A stretch of DNA of 64,000 nt, from assembly GCA_965228775.1 (NCBI GenBank), contig OZ245840.1, forward strand, positions 2,046,001-2,110,000. The letters are read 5' to 3'. Position numbers and translations under genes: made by a program. The notes beneath the pieces were generated by a model. It ran no database searches. It was not told the origin of the DNA and was given only the letters and a program-made list of their open reading frames with translations. Source of the DNA: JANQMY01 sp965228775. GTDB taxonomy: Bacteria; Pseudomonadota; Alphaproteobacteria; JANQMY01. Each line of letters opens with the position of its first letter. Position 1 is the stretch's first letter. Shown here one piece after another: positions 41,248 to 50,534 of the stretch.

Positions 41248-43770
41248 TCATCGGAGATCCGATACTGCTCGTTCATTGAGCCTTCCGGGCTCAAACACCG
41301 GCCGCAATGCTTCCACTTCTTCATCGGTCCATTCGGGGTCCATAACTCTAAACGCCGCGGCCTGAAACAACTGGAGGCATTCCCTTTGTTGTTCCAGCAA
41401 AGGCATTTCATCATCATACTGACCGCGCCGGCCGGTATTACGCAGCCTATTAACGTCATTGAAAATGTTAGTGAGGTGGTTATTCAGAGCAAGCGTTTGC
41501 GCCAATACTTGTTTCAATTCAGAAAGGGTCGCCCGCGACTGATTTTCCTTGTAGGTATGAAGCGCCTCTTGCACGTTGCTAAGCCATGCATTGTAATATC
41601 GCATGGGGTCACCAAGCATTTGAAACGCATGCCGCCGGGATTGGTCGGATTTAAACAAGGTGAGTGGTAACTCAACCTGCTGTTTAAGCACACCTTCTTC
41701 GACCCTTTGGATCTGCTCTTTGTCTCGCATGTGGATCGGATAGGGCGCACCCAGGACCGCCTTTCCATTGCCTGAGAACCCCGCCGGATAAACCGCCTGC
41801 GCCAAATCCAAAACAGCCGCTATCTCCTTTTCGAAGAGGGCAACGACTTCCTTATAAGACGATCCGGCGAATTTTCGGTCGAGTAATTCGAAGCACCCCA
41901 ACTGAGCCGCCAACGCTTGAAGAACAAATTGCAGGTTTTCACCGATTTGCTGACGCATCGCCGCGTCATCAAATGCTCCCGTTTCTCGAAGGCGTTCGGC
42001 CTCTTCCAAAGCTTCGTTGAGCGCGTTGATCCAGTCTTTGTCCCAGTCTTTCTGAAGAAGGGCCAATACATTCTTGTCTTTGGACAGTACCTTCTTTTGG
42101 TGCACGACGGCTGCGGTCAAATCCCGAATTTGCGGAATGGCCGAGGTGAGTTTTTGGTCTAGATCAAACATTGCCACTAAGCGGTCCACATTGGCGTGCC
42201 GGATGTTGAGACCGCCCAAAACTCTCTGCAGCGCGGCGATGATTTGCGGCGTTAGGCCGTCCTTACCAACATGTACCTGAGCCACGATAGTGGCCGCCGC
42301 AGCGTCCGCGTCGCCGACAAAGTGTCTATCGTTTTCAAAATCTGCTGCGACTGCTGCCTGAATGATCCGCTCTGCCTCTTGGCATTTTTCGGACTTCACG
42401 CTTCTGTCCGCTGCCGATGCGAGTGCCTCCGGCAAGTCCAACTTTTTCAACGACGGCATGTATTCTACAACAGACGGGTCTTTGAGGACCAAAGCAAGTT
42501 CGTTCGAGATCCGTGCCAGCTCCCTCATGTCACGGGCCATGTTAACTAACCAAACGTCCGAAGCGTCTTTAAAGGGTGACTTACTGAATATGTCGGCGAA
42601 AGCAGCCGTACAGTTCAGCAAATCAGCCGCAAGGGCCATACGCTGTTCTTCGTTCCCGAACTCATTTCGGCGAATCAGGTCCGACAACGCCTCCAACGCA
42701 GCAGTATATTTTTTGGCAGCTTTCGTTATTCCGTAGTTCGGTGTTAGTTCCAAACTTTCGATGAAACTCCTGTTCCGTTGATTAAGTGTCTTTGCGTATT
42801 CAACACTGTAGAGTAATGTTGGGTAGAGCAGCGCCGGCTGCGCCAAAGCCTGCACATGCGCAGAGCTACATCCAAGATTTTCCAGAAAATCCGCAAGCTC
42901 ATATGTGTTTTTTAGGTTCAAAACCGCAGTCGAGGTCTGCAAGTTATCGACGATGGCACGAGCGGCTTCGTCGGCCCTATCAGCATAATTTCTATTGCTT
43001 CTGAGATCGTCGGCGATTGCCCGCCGGAGCAGGTGGTTGTCCTCGATGATTTTATGGCGATAGGAACTTCTTGCGCGCACCCTTGGGGAGTCCGAACGGT
43101 AATCGGCCTCATTCAAAATTTGCAGGTGGTCACGCGCTTTATTGCGTGTGCCTACATCCCGCCCGTGATGTGCCGCCATCCGCAGACCGAGTAGCACTTG
43201 TGATTGGAGAAATCCTATATCACGGCCATTGAGTTCGCAGGTCACCGCTTCCTCTAGATCCTTGGAGAGCAGTGCCTTTAAGCGCTGTTCCTTCTGTTCC
43301 GCATTAAGGTCCTTCCCGAATAACAATTCCCTTTCATAAGGGTCATGCGTATACGGAAGATCAATGTCCTCATTAGAAAAATAGGGATCATTGACAAGTT
43401 TTTCGATCCGCTCTCTTTCATTGAAGGCCCACCCGTCAAGCTGGTGGGCCCGAACGGCCGCTAACGCGAACTCACCAATGCTTTGGCCTTCTACCCGAAA
43501 TTCCGGAAACTCACGGTCAATCGCATCCTGAAGGAGCTGTTTAACCGTCCGGCCGGCTTGGATCATTTTCTGATGCTTGGCACCGCCGTAAGTGGCACTG
43601 CGCACCAATTGGTCGGGCGAATCCGCCAACCAGCTACTAGCAACGTAAAGACCCTTGCCATCCGAAAAGCGGAGTTTGGCGGCCCGTCCCTTCTTTTCAA
43701 ACTGGGGACGAAGGTCCGCCCCGATTTCCCAATAGTTCCGGTACGGATCGATGCCTTTAGGGCGTGGCAT
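41248..43770 (-). CDS. large 'GLYV/EQR' family protein (840 aa)
   Basis: No family recognised. GGGAGG 7 bases before ATG 43770 and the start MPRPKGIDPYRNYW, like MPGPNGIGPIWRFW of the next member, fix the start 27 bases inside the longest frame. Hallmarks: FEKKGRAAKLRFSDGKGLYV (GLYV 40-43), LLQDAIDREFPEFRVEGQSI with GEFAL, DLAQAVYPAGFSG, and LLEQQRECLQLFQ near the C-terminus. Unlike its neighbours it has no long acidic tail. Helix-rich throughout. Context as for the other array members; substrate status inferred. Confidence 0.65.
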   Translation of the reverse strand: MPRPKGIDPYRNYWEIGADLRPQFEKKGRAAKLRFSDGKGLYVASSWLADSPDQLVRSATYGGAKHQKMIQAGRTVKQLLQDAIDREFPEFRVEGQSIGEFALAAVRAHQLDGWAFNERERIEKLVNDPYFSNEDIDLPYTHDPYERELLFGKDLNAEQKEQRLKALLSKDLEEAVTCELNGRDIGFLQSQVLLGLRMAAHHGRDVGTRNKARDHLQILNEADYRSDSPRVRARSSYRHKIIEDNHLLRRAIADDLRSNRNYADRADEAARAIVDNLQTSTAVLNLKNTYELADFLENLGCSSAHVQALAQPALLYPTLLYSVEYAKTLNQRNRSFIESLELTPNYGITKAAKKYTAALEALSDLIRRNEFGNEEQRMALAADLLNCTAAFADIFSKSPFKDASDVWLVNMARDMRELARISNELALVLKDPSVVEYMPSLKKLDLPEALASAADRSVKSEKCQEAERIIQAAVAADFENDRHFVGDADAAAATIVAQVHVGKDGLTPQIIAALQRVLGGLNIRHANVDRLVAMFDLDQKLTSAIPQIRDLTAAVVHQKKVLSKDKNVLALLQKDWDKDWINALNEALEEAERLRETGAFDDAAMRQQIGENLQFVLQALAAQLGCFELLDRKFAGSSYKEVVALFEKEIAAVLDLAQAVYPAGFSGNGKAVLGAPYPIHMRDKEQIQRVEEGVLKQQVELPLTLFKSDQSRRHAFQMLGDPMRYYNAWLSNVQEALHTYKENQSRATLSELKQVLAQTLALNNHLTNIFNDVNRLRNTGRRGQYDDEMPLLEQQRECLQLFQAAAFRVMDPEWTDEEVEALRPVFEPGRLNERAVSDLR

Positions 43771-43898
43771 AGCTAGCCTCCCTGTCAGCATAAACACATG
43801 CCACCACCTTTTTATCAGCTGGCGGATTTTTTCGTTTTAAAACCACGTTACGCATACTCACTCACTTCGACAATGGGAACCGTTTCCCAAATACTTAC

Positions 43899-46121
43899 TT
43901 ACGAAAGGTTGCTCTTCTCTGCTATTTTCCTTGAGTTTTCCCTTTGTGCATCCTCATCATTCTCAAAATCATCGTACGTCTCAGAATGGCTGCTCACCGA
44001 CAGTGTGTCGCCATATGTGTCCTCTTTTGAGTGAACGATCACACTTGCCTCGTTCGTATCTTCTTCCATCCAATCGGCACGCACCTTCAATGCGTCGTTG
44101 AGCCAGCCGGAATCCTCCGGGATGCCACCCGCATTACCCTGCGCTTGGTCATGATCTCGATCTCTTTCGCTGCCGTTGGTTAGGGAGGAGTGTCGCGTGC
44201 TGCTCGACAGAGAATCGTGCAAGGAGCTCCACACAGAGCCGCGACGGGAACTTATTGTTTCGTCAAGGTCGTCAGGCTCAATGCCCGCAACCGGATTTCG
44301 ATCCAAATCATTCTGCTCTCGAGCATCCGGGTTACCTGCCACATCGACGTCAACATTGTCGGCGTGAGCGCTTGCAGCACCGGCAAGACTGTCATCCAAC
44401 ACGTTGCCGTCGTGCTGGTCTTGGACGGCATTCGCTAGGCCGGTATTGTTCTGCGGCGGCGGGAGCGCTTCGCGTTGCAGAGCTCTCAGGCAAACCAATT
44501 GCAGGTTCAAATGATGCCGCTGCTGTTGAAGGGTAAGAAGACTGTTCTTTGCATCAGGGCCGGAAAGAGCACCGTCCCCGCGAATGGCCCGTACTGATTT
44601 GGATGTGTCGAGCATTTTGTCGTTTGCCGCCAGAGCCTCGCGGACTCCCCGGACCGCTTCGCGCAGATCATCATCTGTCTGCGTCCCATGATAACGCTTG
44701 ACCAAGTCTTGACTCTCTTCCAACAAACCATCATAGGCCGCGCCAAGAGATTGGAGTGACGTTTTTCCGTAGCGCGTTGGCGCCTCCCAGAGGATTTTGG
44801 GAACATCACTTCTTGCGCCTTGCAAGGCATTCTTCGACCCGGAGAGGACTTCTGGGTTGTACAGATCTTTCAACGAAAGCCAGAGGTCATTGTCTGCGTT
44901 GTTGATACTCCACTGTGATGCTGCAGCATTTTCGTCTCCCGCATCGAACCGCAGGATCTCCGCAAGGGCCAATGTTTCCGTAAGCTGTTGCTTAAGATTC
45001 GAATAGGCCTCGAGTCTGTGGGGAGACATCGATCTGTTGAGATCATTTAAGAGGCGCGTGAACTTCGCAGCGTTGGATTGCAGCCGGTCCGCGAACCCTA
45101 ACCACTCATTTGGGTTGCCGAACCCTGTTGGATATTTAAGATGCCTTAGTTCATTGAGCATTTTCCGCCGCTCAACAATCGCTTTCTCAAGGTCGAGTTG
45201 AATATCCGCTTCGAAGTGCCCCATCATGGCATTGAGACCTTTGTTCAAACGGACGAATTCGTGATTCGCCGCTTCAATCTTGTCCCTCATTTCGACGATA
45301 TTGCGGAGGTGGAGCAGTTCTCTGCCCAATGCCATCGGTGGGCGGTGGTTTTCTAACAGCGATTCAATATCCTCGAAGGCGCACATCGAAATCCCCTTTG
45401 ACACATCCACCCTGGTCATAAGGCCGTCCGTCTCGCTGTTGAGGCGCTCAATGAGATACGCTGCCTTTCGCCATTCATAAGATCCTTTCTTTGCCTTCAG
45501 CAGCTCATCAATCGGCGCATATTTGGGGTCCTGCGCGAGCGTCGCGTAAACCCCATTTCTCAAATAGCGCCTACCGGCTTCGATCGACCACCAGCTCTGC
45601 ACAAATCTGCTTTCAACTGCCGAGCTCTGATGTTCCAAATGAGCGCCGGAATCTTCGACCCCATCCTCCGACACAACAGGGTCGTGTTCATACATAACGG
45701 GATCGAGGCCGTTTTCGGCAGCATATTCATGGGTCTTTTCGTAAAGGCGTTGAATTTGCGGCGCACTGATGCGTACACCGTTTGCGCAATCTCCGATAAC
45801 CGACTGCACCATCGCTTCGCCCAGCGTAAGATCGCCGACCATTTCGCCGGGATACTGATTGTCAATGCCCCGCTTGAACACCTCAGCGGCATTGGAAAAC
45901 TTCTTACCGCGAACATCGGTGTTTCCGCGCTCGTTGCTGATCCCGTCTTTGATGCGCAATCCCTTTTTCTTGTCGTAGCGCGCAAAGCAGGTTTCGCCCG
46001 GCTTTTCATCTAGTTGCGGTTTCAGTTCCTTGTAGATCTGGTCGAGATTTTTGTTGGCCACATCGATTCTTGGTCTTCCCCAAAACCTCCAAATCGGGCC
46101 AATTCCATTAGGGCCTGGCAT
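43899..46121 (-). CDS. large 'GLYV/EQR' family protein, closely related to the next member (740 aa)
   Basis: No family recognised. Hallmarks: KKKGLRIKDG (54-57 for GLRI), FKRGIDNQYPGEMVGDLTLG, NELRHLKYPTGFGNP, LALAEILRFD, LQQQRHHLNLQLVCLRALQR. From about residue 26 to 560 it is highly similar to the 736-aa protein upstream (e.g. VGDLTLGEAMVQSVIGDC against VGDLTLGESMLQSVIGDC; APTRYGKTSLQSLGAAYDG against APTRYENTSLQSLSAAYDG), a recent tandem duplication. The tails differ except for short motifs (SGWLNDAL, EASVIVHSKED). GGGAGG precedes the ATG. Confidence 0.65.
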   Translation of the reverse strand: MPGPNGIGPIWRFWGRPRIDVANKNLDQIYKELKPQLDEKPGETCFARYDKKKGLRIKDGISNERGNTDVRGKKFSNAAEVFKRGIDNQYPGEMVGDLTLGEAMVQSVIGDCANGVRISAPQIQRLYEKTHEYAAENGLDPVMYEHDPVVSEDGVEDSGAHLEHQSSAVESRFVQSWWSIEAGRRYLRNGVYATLAQDPKYAPIDELLKAKKGSYEWRKAAYLIERLNSETDGLMTRVDVSKGISMCAFEDIESLLENHRPPMALGRELLHLRNIVEMRDKIEAANHEFVRLNKGLNAMMGHFEADIQLDLEKAIVERRKMLNELRHLKYPTGFGNPNEWLGFADRLQSNAAKFTRLLNDLNRSMSPHRLEAYSNLKQQLTETLALAEILRFDAGDENAAASQWSINNADNDLWLSLKDLYNPEVLSGSKNALQGARSDVPKILWEAPTRYGKTSLQSLGAAYDGLLEESQDLVKRYHGTQTDDDLREAVRGVREALAANDKMLDTSKSVRAIRGDGALSGPDAKNSLLTLQQQRHHLNLQLVCLRALQREALPPPQNNTGLANAVQDQHDGNVLDDSLAGAASAHADNVDVDVAGNPDAREQNDLDRNPVAGIEPDDLDETISSRRGSVWSSLHDSLSSSTRHSSLTNGSERDRDHDQAQGNAGGIPEDSGWLNDALKVRADWMEEDTNEASVIVHSKEDTYGDTLSVSSHSETYDDFENDEDAQRENSRKIAEKSNLS

Positions 46122-46249
46122 GATCTGCCTCCCAACCCGTTGGGGTGCACTCTCTTGCCGGACTGTCCATCAATAGGCAGCGTCGTCTTGATGTCACTTT
46201 AAGCATTTTACATTTCCTTCAGCATAGGAACGATTTCGCCACGCAGGTC

Positions 46250-48460
46250 TTATGGCAAATCCGATCTCGTGCTGCTTAGAGACTCCTCCGCTTCTGAATC
46301 GTCACCGTCCACCGAAATGTCGTCTTCCCAGGAAGGTTCCAGCGGGTCCGCGTCCGAGCGCACAATGACAGTCGCCTCGTCATTGTCCGCATCGGCATCA
46401 GCATCAATTTCCACCTTTTGCTTCACGCCGACTTCCGGCGTTAATGCGCCGTTGAGCCAATCCGTATCTTGAAGATCGTTGTCTATTGCGGTTGGGCTCA
46501 GATCATCGAGGCCAGAAGGTCTTCTTCGGTCAAAATCGCCACCAATGGCGTCTTGGCGCGATCCCAAAGAAACGCCGCGCAGTGTCATCTCACTATCCTC
46601 GAAGGACGCCGCTGCAGCACCGCCAAGACTATCGCCTCGCGTACCGTCATCGTGAATGCCCAAATCTTCATTCAAAAGGCTCCACACGGGGCCACCAGGA
46701 TTAACGGATGTCTCACGGCTGAAATCAGTAGATTGCTCGTTGATGTTTGGGCTTCGGTCGCGCATGTTCAGCCTTCGATGTTCCGTCTGATTTGTCCCAC
46801 CGAAAGCAGCACCACCAAGACTGTCATCGAAGGAAGCGTCATCACGTTGATTTGGGGCAACGCCCGCCGATGGATTCGCCACCTCTTGCGCTTGTTGAGG
46901 CACTTCCCGTTGAATGGTTCGTAGACATGCCAGTTGCAGATTCAGGTAATGACGCTGCGTTTGCAGGGCGGACAGACTATTTTTTTCGTCTTGACCGGAT
47001 AGGGCGCTGTCCCCACGAATGGCGCGCACCGTTTTAAACGCTTCAAGCATTCTGTCATTGGCGGCCAACGCCTCGGAAAGGCTCTGGACGGCCTCATCCT
47101 TGCCAACGCGTGAATGAGGTGAAAAGCACTGCCTGATTACGTCTTGGCTTTCTTGCAGGTGCCCGTCATACGCTGCACTCAGGGACTGAAGCGATGTATT
47201 CTCGTAACGTGTGGGGGCCTTCCACAGGCTTTTAGGAACTTCGCCCCTCGCATCTTTCATGCTTTGCCAGGCATCGTTCAGCGCATCACGTCCAAACAAA
47301 CTACTCAAGGGGTTTACGCCGCCTTTAGCGTTGTCGTTACTTTGCAGCGACTCTGTGGCATCGATATCGCCGGAACCGATACGCAAGGCCTCCGCAAGCG
47401 CAAATGTCTCCGTGACTTGCCGTGACAGGTGGGACATGACCTCAAATTTGAGGGGCTCCGGCGACCGATCAACTTCACCCATCAGACCTACAAATCGATC
47501 GACATTGGACTGCAGACGGTCCGCAAAATTCTCCCACTCCTCGGGATCGTTGAATTCCCCCGGGAAGCGCAGTCCCCTCAGCTCACTGAGTATATTCCGC
47601 CGCTCATCGACCGCTTCCTGGAGCTGGTTTCTAAAATCGTCGCCAAAAGGCGCCATAACCGCATCGAGCTTCGCATTGAGACGAACAAATTCGCGGTTTG
47701 TCGTTTCGATTTTGTCTCGGAGTTCAACCACATCAATGAGATCAAGCAATTCCCCGCTAGCCTCCATCGGCGGCTCGGCATTTGCTAATTCCGCCTCGAT
47801 ATCTTCGATCGCCGACAGGGTGAGCCCTTTTGAGGTGTCAACTTTATCCATGATGGCGCGGACACGTTGGTCCAGTTCCCGGCTGAGCCTTCCCATCGTT
47901 TGTGGCTCTCCAGACTCACGTTCCTGCGCCAGTATGTCCGCAAGCGAGTCAAATCGGGGGTGAGCGGCGAGCGTTGTTCTCAACGCATCCCACAAAAGAG
48001 CTTTACCGGTTTCGACCGACGCATTGCTCTGCACAACCTTGCTTTCAGCCAGCGAGCTTTGGACATCTAGGCGGGACGATGCCGACTCCAATCCGCGTTC
48101 GTCAGCATAGGCATGGGTTTGTTGGTAAAGGCGCTCAATTTGCGGCGCGCTGATACGCTCTCCGTCAGTGCAGTCTCCGATGACCGACTGAAGCATCGAC
48201 TCACCCAGGGTGAGGTCGCCGACCATTTCACCGGGATATTGAGTATCGATTGCTTGTTTGAAAACCTCGGCGGCGTCGGAAAACTTCTTGCCGCGAACGT
48301 CCGTGTTACCGAACAATCTGTTGGTGATTCCATCCTTGATACGCAAGCCCTTGTTTTCATCAAAACGGGCGTAACACGTTTCGCCGGATTTCTTATCAAG
48401 TTCCGGCTTCAATTCAGTGTACAGCTGATCGAGTGTTTTGTTTTGCACTTCGATGCCCAT
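46250..48460 (-). CDS. large 'GLYV/EQR' family protein, duplicate of the 740-aa member (736 aa)
   Basis: No family recognised. AAGGAG lies 7 bases before ATG 48460. Hallmarks: ENKGLRIKDG (GLRI 38-41), FKQAIDTQYPGEMVGDLTLG, SELRGLRFPGEFNDP, FALAEALRIG, LQTQRHYLNLQLACLRTIQR. It lacks the 16-residue MPGPNG leader of the 740-aa copy. The acidic C-terminal tail (DADADADNDEATVIVRSDAD) shares TDWLNGAL and the VIVRS motif with that copy. No signal peptide or membrane helix. Confidence 0.65.
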   Translation of the reverse strand: MGIEVQNKTLDQLYTELKPELDKKSGETCYARFDENKGLRIKDGITNRLFGNTDVRGKKFSDAAEVFKQAIDTQYPGEMVGDLTLGESMLQSVIGDCTDGERISAPQIERLYQQTHAYADERGLESASSRLDVQSSLAESKVVQSNASVETGKALLWDALRTTLAAHPRFDSLADILAQERESGEPQTMGRLSRELDQRVRAIMDKVDTSKGLTLSAIEDIEAELANAEPPMEASGELLDLIDVVELRDKIETTNREFVRLNAKLDAVMAPFGDDFRNQLQEAVDERRNILSELRGLRFPGEFNDPEEWENFADRLQSNVDRFVGLMGEVDRSPEPLKFEVMSHLSRQVTETFALAEALRIGSGDIDATESLQSNDNAKGGVNPLSSLFGRDALNDAWQSMKDARGEVPKSLWKAPTRYENTSLQSLSAAYDGHLQESQDVIRQCFSPHSRVGKDEAVQSLSEALAANDRMLEAFKTVRAIRGDSALSGQDEKNSLSALQTQRHYLNLQLACLRTIQREVPQQAQEVANPSAGVAPNQRDDASFDDSLGGAAFGGTNQTEHRRLNMRDRSPNINEQSTDFSRETSVNPGGPVWSLLNEDLGIHDDGTRGDSLGGAAAASFEDSEMTLRGVSLGSRQDAIGGDFDRRRPSGLDDLSPTAIDNDLQDTDWLNGALTPEVGVKQKVEIDADADADNDEATVIVRSDADPLEPSWEDDISVDGDDSEAEESLSSTRSDLP

Positions 48461-48514
48461 ATCAACGCTCCTTACAATTCCACTCGCTCAATGGATCTAT
48501 CTTGTTTCGTTCAA

Positions 48515-50491
48515 TCAGTTCCGGAAAAACTCTGCGGGGTCGGCACGCAATAGCTTGCTCAGATCCCGCCGGTCTTTGCTGCCCGTGCCAGGCTGCTGGC
48601 CGAAATCACTCTCTTCTTCAAACCGATAATTGAGGTCGTCATCTGATGTATCGAGTGACGTATCGGGCGCGCCGGATACCCCGCCTATGTTGGCGAAACT
48701 TGTTCTGTCTTGCCAATTCGAAACACGGCTCGACCGCAAACTGGCATTTTCTTCATCTTCGGAGTCATTAAAGAGATTAAGCTCATCCAACTCGGCTTGC
48801 GAGATGCCGTATTCGTCCTCTTGCATCCAGCCTGAAGTGGAGGGTGCAGCGGTTGTCTCTGCGGCCGGCGCGCCGCGCCGTATGTCCGGCGCAAAAAGCA
48901 GATTTAGCTTAAGCAAGTTCAACGACGTACGCTGTTCGTTCAACATCTCAAGTTCGCTGGAGACCGCAGCCGCGTCTTTCCGCCCCCCGATTAACTGGCG
49001 GCGCTCCGCCAACTCGATCCGGCGATCAACCAACGCGGAAGCTGTGACGAGCCACTCCGCCAACGACTGACGGTTTCTACCGTCGTGCAATTTGTAAGAT
49101 GTCTCTTCGAGTTGGTCATGAACCTGTTCCAAGGCGAGGTTTGCGCTTTCCGCAAGTGTGCCCGGCAGTTGCGTTCTTGTCGGATTTTTCGACCGGTAAA
49201 GCGTCGCAGGCGGGCTTACGAATGCCCGCGCCAACGCGTCTTGCTGACGCCGCATATGGCCGACGGTGAAAAGCTGGCTGCGATCTATGATTTGCACCAG
49301 ATTCGCCCCCTCCAAGACAGCCGTTGGTTCCAACAAGGCCCCCACACCGTCGCGAGGCCGTAGGGACGCGGCCAACCCCATCGTTTCGATCGCCTGCTGC
49401 TTCAGTAGTTCTATCGCCTTCTCCTTGGCGATCTTGCTATGCTCCTTCTCCCGCTCTTCTTCGATGTAGAGTTCGGCAGTCTCCATCTCTAAATCGTCGA
49501 TCAGGTCGAGAAGCTCACACGCGTTTTCCAGCAACTGCCCATAAGACTCGGTCATTGCGTTCCGGTCACGCAGGCCATCGGGATACGGTAATGACTGCAG
49601 CCGTTCGATTGCCGCCCGGCGGGCATCGACAATATCATTCGCGCGGTCCGCCATGGCCAAAGGCAAAGCATTGATTGTATCCTGCATCGCCTTGTTAAGC
49701 TGAATGCAGTGCTGCCGTGACACATCAATGCTGCGCCGCAAGTCGGTTACTTCATAAAGCCGGTCCAGCTTGGGATGAATCTTGTATCCCAGACTTTCCA
49801 TCTTTGAACGGACGGCTTCCAGGTTTGACAAACTGAGCCCTTGAGGACGGCTAATAGCATCAAGGACCTCATCGATGGCTTCTTGTTCATGATCGTTGAA
49901 GGTGGTGGAAACGCTGTGTTTTGCAGCATCAGCGTAGACATCAGCCTCTACGGCCTCCGCCATCAGAGCCAAACCTCTGGCGGCTGAAGCCTGGCTTTGC
50001 ACATGACGGCTATCGCCGACGCATGTGGGAGCATCGGGATTCAATGGCCGGCGCTGAATTTTACCTTCAGCGATCTGCTGCATCAGCAATCGTTGAACCT
50101 GCTTTAGATCAGCACCGTTTAGACGGTATTCGCCGGTATGATCATCTGTCAGTGAACGAACGATATACTCACCAAGCGTAAGGTCGCCTTCCATCACCCG
50201 GCAATGATCGGCGTTCGGCCCGGCGTATCCATACTGATTGTCGATCGACACTTTTACTTGGTTGACCGCATCGGCAAACGCAGCGCGGCGCTCTTCCGCG
50301 TTTTCGAACAGCCGCATAAAGCGGATGTAGAGGTCATGAAGAAAGTTTTTGCCGAAGCCTTCTTGCACGAAAAGGCCTTTGCCTTGCTCGAATGCGAGAT
50401 CCGCATGATCCCCAATCTCAGCCAACTCCGGTCTGTCACACAGGTCGTCGAAGCGCATATTGCCAGCGTGGATATCTGTATCGCCTGTCAT
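48515..50491 (-). CDS. large 'GLYV/EQR' family protein (658 aa)
   Basis: No family recognised. Hallmarks: QGKGLFVQEGFGKNF (GLFV 39-42), VKVSIDNQYGYAG, EGDLTLGEYIVRSL, IERLQSLPYPDGLRDR, MGLAASLRPRDG, and MLNEQRTSLNLLKLNLLFAP. A shorter acidic tail contains TSGWMQEDEYGISQAELDEL. Helical, soluble, no signal peptide. It lies 43 bases after the 899-aa member's stop and 54 before the next start, like the rest of the array. Confidence 0.65.
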   Translation of the reverse strand: MTGDTDIHAGNMRFDDLCDRPELAEIGDHADLAFEQGKGLFVQEGFGKNFLHDLYIRFMRLFENAEERRAAFADAVNQVKVSIDNQYGYAGPNADHCRVMEGDLTLGEYIVRSLTDDHTGEYRLNGADLKQVQRLLMQQIAEGKIQRRPLNPDAPTCVGDSRHVQSQASAARGLALMAEAVEADVYADAAKHSVSTTFNDHEQEAIDEVLDAISRPQGLSLSNLEAVRSKMESLGYKIHPKLDRLYEVTDLRRSIDVSRQHCIQLNKAMQDTINALPLAMADRANDIVDARRAAIERLQSLPYPDGLRDRNAMTESYGQLLENACELLDLIDDLEMETAELYIEEEREKEHSKIAKEKAIELLKQQAIETMGLAASLRPRDGVGALLEPTAVLEGANLVQIIDRSQLFTVGHMRRQQDALARAFVSPPATLYRSKNPTRTQLPGTLAESANLALEQVHDQLEETSYKLHDGRNRQSLAEWLVTASALVDRRIELAERRQLIGGRKDAAAVSSELEMLNEQRTSLNLLKLNLLFAPDIRRGAPAAETTAAPSTSGWMQEDEYGISQAELDELNLFNDSEDEENASLRSSRVSNWQDRTSFANIGGVSGAPDTSLDTSDDDLNYRFEEESDFGQQPGTGSKDRRDLSKLLRADPAEFFRN

Positions 50492-50534
50492 CGTTTAACT
50501 TTCTCTCGTGCGCTTCGTTTCGACCGGGCCGCTT

